Source of the DNA: Candidatus Parvarchaeota archaeon
GTDB taxonomy: Archaea; Nanobdellota; Nanobdellia; Parvarchaeales; Parvarchaeaceae
NCBI GenBank assembly: GCA_027366075.1
Contig: DAHXLI010000048.1
Coordinates: 1-16,000, forward strand
DNA: 16,000 nucleotides
Reading direction: 5' to 3'
The position numbers and the translations under genes were made by a program. This document shows, piece by piece, positions 6,465 to 12,767 of this stretch. Position 1 is the stretch's first letter. Each line of letters begins with the position of its first letter. The notes under the pieces were generated by a model. It searched no databases. It was not told the origin of the DNA and saw only the letters and a program-made list of their open reading frames with translations.

Positions 6465-7664
6465 ATGAATGACCCGATATTCGGAATAGGTAAATTAGAC
6501 GACGATTTGGATGGCATTCCTTTTAATAAGATGGTCCTTCTCTCAGCTTCGCCCGCGGTCGGCAACGAAGTTTTCGGTTACCAAATAATCTACAATAACG
6601 CGATACACAAAAATAAGGTCTTGCTTTATCTGAATAGGACTTCGCCGCAGGCTTATCTTACGGAAATGAAGGACTACGATTTCAAGCTAGACTCAAATCT
6701 TGTTATAATCGACTCTTATAGTAACCTGACGGGGATAAAATCGGAGGAGACCGCTACAAATAAAGTCATAAGTAACCCCGCAGACAAGGAGGAGATAAAG
6801 AGAAGGCTTTCAGAAGAACTAGAAAATGGCTATGATCTGGTAGTTTTCGACTCGCTTTCACTTCTGATAGATTCGTTCGATTTTGACTTTGCCATTTCTA
6901 TAGTAGATTTGGTCGAGCAGAAGCTAAAAAATAAAAATAGTTCTGCGGTTCTGCTTTTCACCGACTGGGAGTACGGCGAAAATGATATAAACAAGCTCGC
7001 AGAGAGGGCAAATGCCCAGATCGAAATAAAAGGGATAGAGAAGAGAGTAATCTTTGGACAATATTTCGCGGTAATAAAATGCGATTGGGTAAAAGAAAAG
7101 CAGTTTTCTTCCGTTCTTTTTAAAGCCGTCAAGCCGGGAGGGATAAAAATATACTTCCCTAAGATATTGATAACGGGACCCACAGACGCCGGAAAGACCT
7201 CCTTTATACACAGCGCTTCAAAAGACGCGGTAAGCGTAGACAGGCTTGGCGGGACGATAGCATTGGACCACGGTAATCTAGATTTTGAAGGTTACAAGGC
7301 AGATCTATTTGGGACACCCGGCCAGGAAAGGTTTGACCCCCTCCTAAAGCTTTTGGGCGGAGAAGCGATCGGCGTGATATTAATAATCGATTCCACCAAG
7401 CCAGATCAATTCCCCCGCGCGATAGAGATGTTGCGAAAGACCGAAACTTATGGCCTGCCGATAGTGGTCGTTGCAAACAAAGCAAATCTGCCAAACGCTC
7501 TCTCTTTAGACGAGATCAGAGAAAAATTACATCTGGGAAAAGATGCGCCCTTATTTCAAACAGTTGCAGAAGATCTATCACGCATAGACCAAAATGAGCC
7601 GACAAAACTTAAAAAGGAGGGGATCAATCAGGCACTTAGTGCTTTATTTAAAGAACTTACATAA
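6465..7664 (+). CDS. Fusion of degenerate KaiC-like domain and Ras-like GTPase
   Basis: A 399-residue two-domain protein. Residues 1-225 are KaiC/RecA-like: FGIGKLDDDLDG opening, a broken Walker A (SASPAVGNEVF, with Asn34 where Lys is required), and a kept Walker B LVVFDSLSLLID (Asp129). Residues about 232-399 are a small Ras/Arf-like GTPase of the SRPRB/MglA-like group (COG2229 type): G1 GPTDAGKTS (238-246), switch I Thr264, G3 LFGTPGQERF (Gly286-Gln287), and G4 NKAN (338-341). The P-loop of the GTPase is intact. G4 has Asn in place of the guanine-reading Asp of NKxD. COG2229-type GTPases typically sit beside Roadblock genes, and one follows at 7697. The likely role is a cytoplasmic switch whose pseudo-ATPase domain gives the binding surface. 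Confidence 0.75.
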   Translation: MNDPIFGIGKLDDDLDGIPFNKMVLLSASPAVGNEVFGYQIIYNNAIHKNKVLLYLNRTSPQAYLTEMKDYDFKLDSNLVIIDSYSNLTGIKSEETATNKVISNPADKEEIKRRLSEELENGYDLVVFDSLSLLIDSFDFDFAISIVDLVEQKLKNKNSSAVLLFTDWEYGENDINKLAERANAQIEIKGIEKRVIFGQYFAVIKCDWVKEKQFSSVLFKAVKPGGIKIYFPKILITGPTDAGKTSFIHSASKDAVSVDRLGGTIALDHGNLDFEGYKADLFGTPGQERFDPLLKLLGGEAIGVILIIDSTKPDQFPRAIEMLRKTETYGLPIVVVANKANLPNALSLDEIREKLHLGKDAPLFQTVAEDLSRIDQNEPTKLKKEGINQALSALFKELT

Positions 7665-7666
7665 TC

Positions 7667-7674
7667 TTTAAATT
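7667..7674 (+). promoter_or_regulatory. TATA box of the Roadblock gene
   Basis: TTTAAATT is centred about 26 bases before the ATG at 7697, right after the stop of the GTPase fusion gene. It predicts an independent leaderless transcript for the Roadblock protein, in addition to any read-through. Confidence 0.6.
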
Positions 7675-7696
7675 AAAGGGCATACAAGGGATAGAT

Positions 7697-8071
7697 ATGG
7701 CTACAAAATCCGAATCGTTAAAAATCGTGTTAGAAGGGCTCGGTAATGTCGGTGGCATAAAGGCTTCCGCAGTAATATCCGTTGACGGACTCCCTATAGT
7801 CTCTTTAATGCCGCAGGACGTAGACCCGAATAACTTTGCAGCCATGCTCGCGTCGATGGTGGGCGCAGCAGAAACAGCATTGAAATCACTTGGCTCAAAA
7901 AATATATTAGACAGAGTAATAGCAGAGTCCAGAGATATAAGGGTAGTTGCCGTGAAGGGGGGAGAAGACGCGATACTTACGATAATGATAGACCCAAGTA
8001 CGAATTATGGACTAGTACTTTTAGAAGCAAAGAGAGCTTCTGACCAGATAGCCAAGATAATGAAAGGCTAG
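7697..8071 (+). CDS. Roadblock/LC7 domain protein, predicted GTPase regulator
   Basis: A 124-residue single-domain protein of the Roadblock/LC7 (MglB-like) family. The hallmark is the central strand ASAVISVDGLPIVS (about 23-36), with the following helix NFAAMLASMVGAAETAL and later strands RDIRVVAVKGG and AILTIMIDP, ending in the amphipathic helix ASDQIAKIMKG. These proteins form dimers that bind small Ras-like GTPases, in MglB's case as a GTPase-activating protein. It lies 32 bases after the GTPase fusion gene, so the partner is almost certainly that protein. A T-rich stretch after the stop could end the transcript. Confidence 0.85.
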   Translation: MATKSESLKIVLEGLGNVGGIKASAVISVDGLPIVSLMPQDVDPNNFAAMLASMVGAAETALKSLGSKNILDRVIAESRDIRVVAVKGGEDAILTIMIDPSTNYGLVLLEAKRASDQIAKIMKG

Positions 8072-8092
8072 TCATATTCTAAGCATCAGCCA

Positions 8093-8101
8093 TTTTTCTT
8101 T
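8093..8101 (+). terminator. Probable oligo-T terminator after the Roadblock gene
   Basis: TTTTTCTTT follows the Roadblock stop by about 20 bases in the convergent gap before the minus-strand gene ending at 8149. Archaeal RNA polymerase commonly terminates at such T-runs without a hairpin; I see no convincing stem here. Confidence 0.4.
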
Positions 8102-8148
8102 ATAATCAGAAGTAGGTAATCAAAAGATTTTATCTTAGTTTATCTTTA

Positions 8149-8415
8149 TTAGGCCGCTTTTGACTGGACGGACTCCAATAATTCATGCATCTTGTCCACG
8201 TTATCGAGCTTCATCGCTTCTATTAGAGCGAGCTTCTCTTTCTTTCGAAGTTTTACCTTAACACCGCCTTTCAGTGCCTTTATGGACTCCTTATTTATAT
8301 CTACAGGCGCGGCGCCTTCTTTCTTCTCTTTATGCTCTTTCTTTACGTACTTTACGTGGTAGTCACCAAAGCTGACTTCTTTGTTGACTTTCATGAACCT
8401 ATAATGGCTTTCCAT
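8149..8415 (-). CDS. Small charged protein of unknown function
   Basis: An 88-residue protein that I do not recognise. It is highly charged: the middle (about residues 22-60) is Lys/Glu-rich, with KKEHKEKKEG and KVKLRKKEKL, and the C-terminal part KLALIEAMKLDNVDKMHELLESV looks like one or two amphipathic helices. There is no membrane helix or cysteine. The start is supported by a TATA box at leaderless spacing and a separate intergenic promoter region shared with the divergent tRNA-Ser gene. The basic character would suit nucleic acid or ribosome binding, which is a guess. Confidence 0.5.
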   Translation of the reverse strand: MESHYRFMKVNKEVSFGDYHVKYVKKEHKEKKEGAAPVDINKESIKALKGGVKVKLRKKEKLALIEAMKLDNVDKMHELLESVQSKAA

Positions 8416-8436
8416 AAGGATAGGTGCTAGAGGCTA

Positions 8437-8444
8437 CTTTTAAA
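8437..8444 (-). promoter_or_regulatory. TATA box of the small charged protein gene
   Basis: On the minus strand TTTAAAAG is centred 25-26 bases before the ATG at 8415, so the transcript is probably leaderless and the chosen start is supported. Confidence 0.55.
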
Positions 8445-8472
8445 CGTTTCTATTGGGAGAGTATGGGAATAC

Positions 8473-8488
8473 TTTATATCTTTAAATG
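8473..8488 (+). promoter_or_regulatory. Tandem TATA boxes of tRNA-Ser
   Basis: TTTATATC and TTTAAATG lie back to back. The second is centred about 29 bases before the mature 5' end of the tRNA, so transcription would begin a few bases upstream and be trimmed by RNase P. Which of the two is used cannot be told from sequence. Confidence 0.6.
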
Positions 8489-8513
8489 TTCTAAAAACAA
8501 TAAAATAAAAATT

Positions 8514-8598
8514 GCTGAGGTCGCGTAACCTGGCAGCGCGTAGCCCTGGAAAGGCTATGGGCACTTCGCCCTTGTGAGTTCAAATCTCACCCTCAGCG
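8514..8598 (+). tRNA. tRNA-Ser (anticodon GGA), class II, no intron
   Basis: An 85-base cloverleaf folds cleanly. The acceptor stem GCTGAGG (8514-8520) pairs perfectly with CCTCAGC (8591-8597), followed by discriminator G8598, as in archaeal serine tRNAs. The anticodon stem TAGCC/GGCTA encloses loop CTGGAAA, giving anticodon GGA (8548-8550), which reads UCC and UCU. The long variable arm GGGC-ACTTC-GCCC (8559-8571) is the class II serine identity element. The T arm is GTGAG-TTCAAAT-CTCAC (8574-8590). The 3' CCA is not encoded. No intron is present. A homing endonuclease gene begins 38 bases downstream. Confidence 0.95.
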
Positions 8599-8608
8599 CT
8601 TGTTAACC

Positions 8609-8616
8609 TTTTATTT
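8609..8616 (+). promoter_or_regulatory. T-rich element: tRNA terminator and TATA box of homing endonuclease gene
   Basis: TTTTATTT begins 10 bases after the tRNA 3' end and is centred about 24 bases before the ATG at 8637. The same stretch could stop tRNA transcription and serve as the box for the next gene, which would then be leaderless. Confidence 0.45.
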
Positions 8617-8636
8617 TATTATTACGTCTAAATATT

Positions 8637-9509
8637 ATGGCATTAAAACGCCTATCTGCTTTAGATAAGCGGAGTATAGAAGAGTTATACGTTGCCGGAA
8701 ATTCTGGGATGTCTATAGCTAACTTAATTTCTCATCCTAGAAGCACTGTAAATGGATACATCGTAAAAATATTTGGCAAGAGAATACAGCGAAATAAAAT
8801 GAAATTAAATTTAAGCTCTGAAGAGAAACTAGGAGAATTTATAGGCGCCTTTGCTGGCGACGGAAATTTGTATTACTCTCACAAAAAACACTATCAAGTA
8901 AGTATATTCACAGATTTGAAAGAAATAGTCTATGCTAATTATCTTTCTAAGCTAATGAGAGAACTTTTAGGTAGAGTTCCTCATGTAAGACCGCACAAGG
9001 GTACAAGAGGGAATACTACACTAGTCGTACAGATACACGGCGAAGAGGCCGTTAATCTAATAAAAAGGTTTTTAACCTTTAAATCCGGTGACGGTGAGAA
9101 GAAAACATATTCTGTAAGGCTATTAAATTCGGTAGAGTCATACAGTAAAAAGTTTCTTCGCGGTTTTATAAAAGGGTTAGTTGCATCCGACGGCTCGGTT
9201 TATTTTAAATATTACCCGAACAGAAACCGCTTTTTTAAAAATATAGAAGTTAATTTAACCTCTAAAGAGCTGGCCTTACAATATAAAAATGCATTGGATA
9301 TGTTTGGGATAAATAGCAGATTTTATACTTATATTCCGAAGAACCTTATAGCAAAACCGGTATACGAAGTACACATAAAAGCGCTATCAAGCATACAAAA
9401 ATTTTATTATAAAATTGGCTTATCAGAAGAGCGCAAATCCGCAAAATTAAAAAATATAATGTTAGCTAGTATTCCTTCTACTAGTTTTAGTTTTTTGGAT
9501 AGAATCTAG
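8637..9509 (+). CDS. Free-standing LAGLIDADG homing endonuclease
   Basis: A 290-residue protein with two LAGLIDADG motifs, so it should act as a monomer cutting an asymmetric site. Motif 1 is LGEFIGAFAGDGN (about 65-77) and motif 2 is LRGFIKGLVASDGSV (about 174-188); each keeps the catalytic acidic residue (Asp75, Asp185). Residues 1-50 form an extra N-terminal helix-turn-helix (SIEELYVAGNSGMSIANLI), resembling those of recombinases and some homing endonucleases. It is not inside an intron or intein: it has its own start and stop, lies 38 bases after an intact tRNA-Ser, and ends against thrS. Base use is clearly more AT-rich than its neighbours, a sign of recent arrival. The frame is uninterrupted, so it may be active. 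A LAGLIDADG-type regulatory protein without nuclease activity is the alternative. Confidence 0.85.
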   Translation: MALKRLSALDKRSIEELYVAGNSGMSIANLISHPRSTVNGYIVKIFGKRIQRNKMKLNLSSEEKLGEFIGAFAGDGNLYYSHKKHYQVSIFTDLKEIVYANYLSKLMRELLGRVPHVRPHKGTRGNTTLVVQIHGEEAVNLIKRFLTFKSGDGEKKTYSVRLLNSVESYSKKFLRGFIKGLVASDGSVYFKYYPNRNRFFKNIEVNLTSKELALQYKNALDMFGINSRFYTYIPKNLIAKPVYEVHIKALSSIQKFYYKIGLSEERKSAKLKNIMLASIPSTSFSFLDRI

Positions 9510-9519
9510 GTTTTTATGT

Positions 9520-11421
9520 TTACAAAGTTCTAGTTTTTATTTTTTCTTGCAGGTCTTTTGAAAATTCGTTTAATTCAACTCCGTATTTGGTTTTTCCGTC
9601 CTTGCTTCTAACCGCTATCGTATTTGCAGCTTCCTCTTTGTCGCCTAGAACAATTATATATGGAATTTTCTTTAGCTGCCCTTCTCGTATTTTGTAGTCA
9701 AGAGTGGCATTGCTTTCATCAAGTTCGACTCTTAATCCCCGTTCTATAAATTTAGAAAGCAATTTTTTACCATAATCATTGTTTCTTTCGGTTATCGTAA
9801 CTATCCTAGCCTGCACTGGCGAAAGCCATACAGGTAAGTCGCCGCCGCTATTGGAAAGGATTATGCCCATGAACCTGCCTAAAGACCCCATTACAGACTG
9901 GTGCAAAACTATCGGAGTGTGTTCTCTGTTGTCTGACCCAGTATATTTTACATCAAAGCGAGTCGCAAGGTTGAAATCCACTTGAATGGTAGAAGCCGCA
10001 TACGCAGATTCAGGTTTTCCCGTGAAATCAAGAACGTATATGTCGATTTTTGGGCCATAAAAAGCTCCGTCGCCTTCTTTTATCGTGTATTTGTAGCCGC
10101 TTTTTTCTAACGCGTTTCTCAACGCATTTTCCGCGCGACTCCATGCATCATCTGAACCTATCCTTTGTTCTGGTCTCGTAGCGAGAGTCATCAAGGGAGT
10201 CAATTTGAATATGGCATAAACCTCCTTCATAATTTCGAACATTCGTATTATCTCATTTTCTACCTGGTCTTCGGTAATGTAGATATGCGCGTCGTTTTGT
10301 TCCAACATTCTTGTTCTAAATAATCCGTCTAGCGCACCCTCTAATTCATATCTGTGCAAGAAGCCATAATCCGCAAGTCGCAACGGGAGGTCCCTATAAC
10401 TTCTGGTCTTTGCATTGAAGACGACCGTAGAAAAAGGACAATTCATCGGTTTAAGTGCGTATTCTTCGTCTTCTACGCTGAAAGGGGCGACTTTATACAT
10501 ATTCTCACGGTATTTTTCGTAATGCCCGCTCGTTTTCCACACTTCTGATTTTGCTATTATCGGGGTTATTATTTCCTGGTAACCGTATTTCTTATCCATC
10601 TCTCGAGCTAGTTTGAGAAGTTCGTTGTATATTATCGCACCGTTAGGGAGAAGAAAAGGAGAACCGGGAGACCAGGCAGACGTTTCAAATAACTCCAATT
10701 CCTTGCCTATCTTCTTATGGTCATGTTTTGACCGTTCCCCTTCGAACTTTGTATATTCTTCAAGCAAAGCCTTTGATGGAAATGATACTCCGTAAATTCT
10801 GGTCAACACTTCCCTTTTGCTATCGCCGCGCCAGTAAGCCCCTGCGACTTTGAGCAATTTGAAAGCCTTAAGATATCTCGTGGATGGAACGTGCGGCCCG
10901 CGGCAGATGTCGATAAAATCCCCAGTTTCATAGATCGTTATGGGCGATTCCGCCTCGCCGAGTATTTCCGCCTTGAATTTGTTTCCCTTAAAGAGAGCCA
11001 ACGCTTCATCTTTTGATACTTCTTTTCTTACGAACTTGCTGTCAGCTTCAACTATGGCTTTCATCTCTTTTTCTAATAGCTCTAAGTCATTGTCCCCTAG
11101 TTTTATGTCGTAAAAATCATAGTAAAAACCTTCGCTTATTGCTGGTCCTAAAGTAAGCTGCGCATTCGGATAAACGCGCTTGACGGCCGCGGCCATAAGA
11201 TGTGCGCTGGAATGCCAAAACACTTCTTTTCCCTCTTTTGAATCGAACGTTAAGAATTCTATTTTTGTGTCTTCGTTTATTTTTCTCGTCAAGTCGATCG
11301 GACCGGAATCTATTTTAGCCGCGATTACCCCGCTTAATTGCACGCCAAGCGTCTTTGCTATCTCTATCGGCGTCGCGCCGGTTTCAAATTTTTGCTTTTT
11401 GTCCTCGTAAACTATCTGCAT
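9520..11421 (-). CDS. thrS: Threonyl-tRNA synthetase, bacterial type with N2 editing domain
   Basis: A complete 633-residue class II synthetase that charges tRNA-Thr. Domains in order: TGS (1-60); N2 editing domain with HSSAH (His70, His74) and CRGPH (Cys173, His177), the four residues used to hydrolyse Ser-tRNA-Thr; catalytic core (about 240-530); anticodon-binding domain (about 535-633). The zinc ligands that select threonine are kept: Cys328 in MNCPF, His379 in NDAHI, His507 in VLHQS. Motif 2 is seen around FLHRYE and motif 3 at GSLGRFMGI. Many archaea instead carry a ThrRS with a DTD-like editing domain; this one is of bacterial/eukaryotic architecture. Length matches the usual roughly 640 residues. 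The ATG at 11421 is supported by a TATA box at leaderless distance. It converges on the homing endonuclease with a 10-base gap. Confidence 0.97.
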   Translation of the reverse strand: MQIVYEDKKQKFETGATPIEIAKTLGVQLSGVIAAKIDSGPIDLTRKINEDTKIEFLTFDSKEGKEVFWHSSAHLMAAAVKRVYPNAQLTLGPAISEGFYYDFYDIKLGDNDLELLEKEMKAIVEADSKFVRKEVSKDEALALFKGNKFKAEILGEAESPITIYETGDFIDICRGPHVPSTRYLKAFKLLKVAGAYWRGDSKREVLTRIYGVSFPSKALLEEYTKFEGERSKHDHKKIGKELELFETSAWSPGSPFLLPNGAIIYNELLKLAREMDKKYGYQEIITPIIAKSEVWKTSGHYEKYRENMYKVAPFSVEDEEYALKPMNCPFSTVVFNAKTRSYRDLPLRLADYGFLHRYELEGALDGLFRTRMLEQNDAHIYITEDQVENEIIRMFEIMKEVYAIFKLTPLMTLATRPEQRIGSDDAWSRAENALRNALEKSGYKYTIKEGDGAFYGPKIDIYVLDFTGKPESAYAASTIQVDFNLATRFDVKYTGSDNREHTPIVLHQSVMGSLGRFMGIILSNSGGDLPVWLSPVQARIVTITERNNDYGKKLLSKFIERGLRVELDESNATLDYKIREGQLKKIPYIIVLGDKEEAANTIAVRSKDGKTKYGVELNEFSKDLQEKIKTRTL

Positions 11422-11443
11422 AAATTATATGTTATATCTTTAG

Positions 11444-11451
11444 AATAAAAA
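11444..11451 (-). promoter_or_regulatory. TATA box of thrS
   Basis: On the minus strand TTTTTATT is centred about 26 bases before the ATG at 11421, giving a leaderless transcript. The intervening bases are AT-rich and have no Shine-Dalgarno-like sequence or obvious T-box or hairpin leader. Confidence 0.5.
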
Positions 11452-11516
11452 GCTTAATTCGTAAACTTATATTTTGTATACGACTCGTAAAAATAAAATA
11501 TGAATTGTTATATAGT

Positions 11517-12221
11517 ATGAATCTTTCTTATAAATGTGATTTTATGAAGGCGCCAGACGAAAAAACAGCACTTAGATTATCCTGTGGGAGAGACTTTAGT
11601 CTGGAAGACATACTTTATAGCCACGCCGAACTAGATTCTAGAGACGCCATGCCGCGGGTCGGCGATATAATGCCCGTTTTAGGTGGAGTTTATCATATCG
11701 AAGTTAACGACGATTTAGATAAAACTTACGAGGAGATCTCGGGTTATGCGGAAGGAACTTACGGTGTCCACAGGCTTCAGACTTTTATGAAATTTATATC
11801 AAAATATATAATAACTGATTACTCCGATAAATTTAATTTCGAATTCTATAAGGGAAAAGTTTTAGATCTCGGAAAACTTCTCGAAAGAGACCTAATAAAT
11901 TCAATGGACGCAGCGGTTTTACTCGCATTTATGATAAATAAGGATAAGGAACTAAAAGAAGATGGATTTACAGCACGGTGTGTCGCTGGTCACCCAATAA
12001 ATTGGCTAGGTAAAATCAAGCACAGCGTACTAGCCGTGAAAGTAGACTCTCCTACCTTTATGTCCTATCTAGCAATCCCAAACTTAAACAAGTTTAAAGA
12101 AATTTCGCATTCTCTGCTTGCCGCGTCAAGGAATTTTAACTTCGTAGAGGTCTACGAAACAGAGACTCACAAGTTGCTTATGTTTGGTGAGTACAAGCCA
12201 ATCTTCAGAAAAATAGTCTGA
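11517..12221 (+). CDS. Unknown protein with possible transglutaminase-like fold
   Basis: A 234-residue soluble protein without a firmly recognised family. The region 113-178 resembles the transglutaminase/protease-like core: INSMDAAVLLAFM aligns with the Cys-containing helix (GxCxxxAxLLxxLL), FTARCVAG with the GIPARxVxG strand, and KHSVLAVKV with the HAWxEV strand (His169). The catalytic Cys position is Ser129, so classical cysteine chemistry is not expected. A TTG at 11505 extends the frame by four codons, but the ATG at 11517 sits about 23 bases after an AT-rich TATA-like stretch (11489-11498) and is preferred; an in-frame ATG at 11544 is also possible. Its stop overlaps the start of the Ham1-like gene, so the two proteins are probably made together. 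The fold call is tentative. Confidence 0.5.
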   Translation: MNLSYKCDFMKAPDEKTALRLSCGRDFSLEDILYSHAELDSRDAMPRVGDIMPVLGGVYHIEVNDDLDKTYEEISGYAEGTYGVHRLQTFMKFISKYIITDYSDKFNFEFYKGKVLDLGKLLERDLINSMDAAVLLAFMINKDKELKEDGFTARCVAGHPINWLGKIKHSVLAVKVDSPTFMSYLAIPNLNKFKEISHSLLAASRNFNFVEVYETETHKLLMFGEYKPIFRKIV

Positions 12222-12766
12222 TGATGGAAATCGCTTATATCACCAGCAACGAAACGAAATTCAACGAAGCCAAACAAATACTTAGCGACGTCGTTTGGGT
12301 GAAAGTAGATCTCCCCGAAATACAATCCCTTGACCCAAAAGAGGTGATGATGGCCAAAGTGAAGGAGGCAACGCGGTATAGGAAGACGTTCATCGTAGAA
12401 GACGTGTCGCTCCATTTAGATTGCATCAAAGGACTGCCCGGTCCGCTTATAAAGTGGTTTCTGTCCTCGATAGGGGCAGAAGGCATCTATGAACTCGTAA
12501 AGAGATATGGCGACTATCGGGCGCAAGCTACCTGCAGCGTATGCTATGCGGCAGGCGAAAATGAACTTTTCTTTTTTGAAGGCACGGTAAAAGGCGAAAT
12601 AGTAAAACCTGACTCCAACTCAAACTTTTCATGGAACTCCCTTTTTAGGCCGTTAGGATCCGAAGATGCACTTTCCGTTTTGACGCCGGCAGAAAGAAAT
12701 AAAATAAGTCCGCGCGGGATAGCACTGAAAAAGCTTTTAGAATTTCTAAGGACCGGGACAAAATAA
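12221..12766 (+). CDS. Ham1/ITPase-family (RdgB-like) nucleotide pyrophosphatase, variant active site
   Basis: A 181-residue protein of the Ham1/Maf-like ITPase family, which hydrolyses inosine, xanthosine and other non-canonical NTPs to monophosphates. Family motifs: ITSNETKFNEAKQIL (7-21), the VEDVSLHLDCIKGLPGPLIKWF block containing the family's ED-x-S-L-x-L and G-x-P-G-P, FFFEGTVKGEIV (117-128), and ISPRGIAL (162-169). Two substrate-contact positions depart from the family: the usual WDP/YDP reads WNS (138-140), and the usual SHR reads SPR (163-165). The start overlaps the previous stop by one base; the next codon is also ATG (12224) and could be the real start. Length is normal. It ends one base before the convergent MDH stop. 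Family secure; normal specificity is doubtful. Confidence 0.8.
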   Translation: MMEIAYITSNETKFNEAKQILSDVVWVKVDLPEIQSLDPKEVMMAKVKEATRYRKTFIVEDVSLHLDCIKGLPGPLIKWFLSSIGAEGIYELVKRYGDYRAQATCSVCYAAGENELFFFEGTVKGEIVKPDSNSNFSWNSLFRPLGSEDALSVLTPAERNKISPRGIALKKLLEFLRTGTK

Positions 12767-12767
12767 A

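Noticed and set aside
8514..8598. Possible intron in the tRNA-Ser hosting or having hosted the homing endonuclease.
   Set aside because: The cloverleaf is complete without any insertion; the endonuclease gene is fully outside the tRNA.
11505..11516. TTG start giving four extra residues to the 11517 gene.
   Set aside because: The ATG at 11517 fits the promoter spacing better and TTG has no ribosome-binding site; certainty is moderate.
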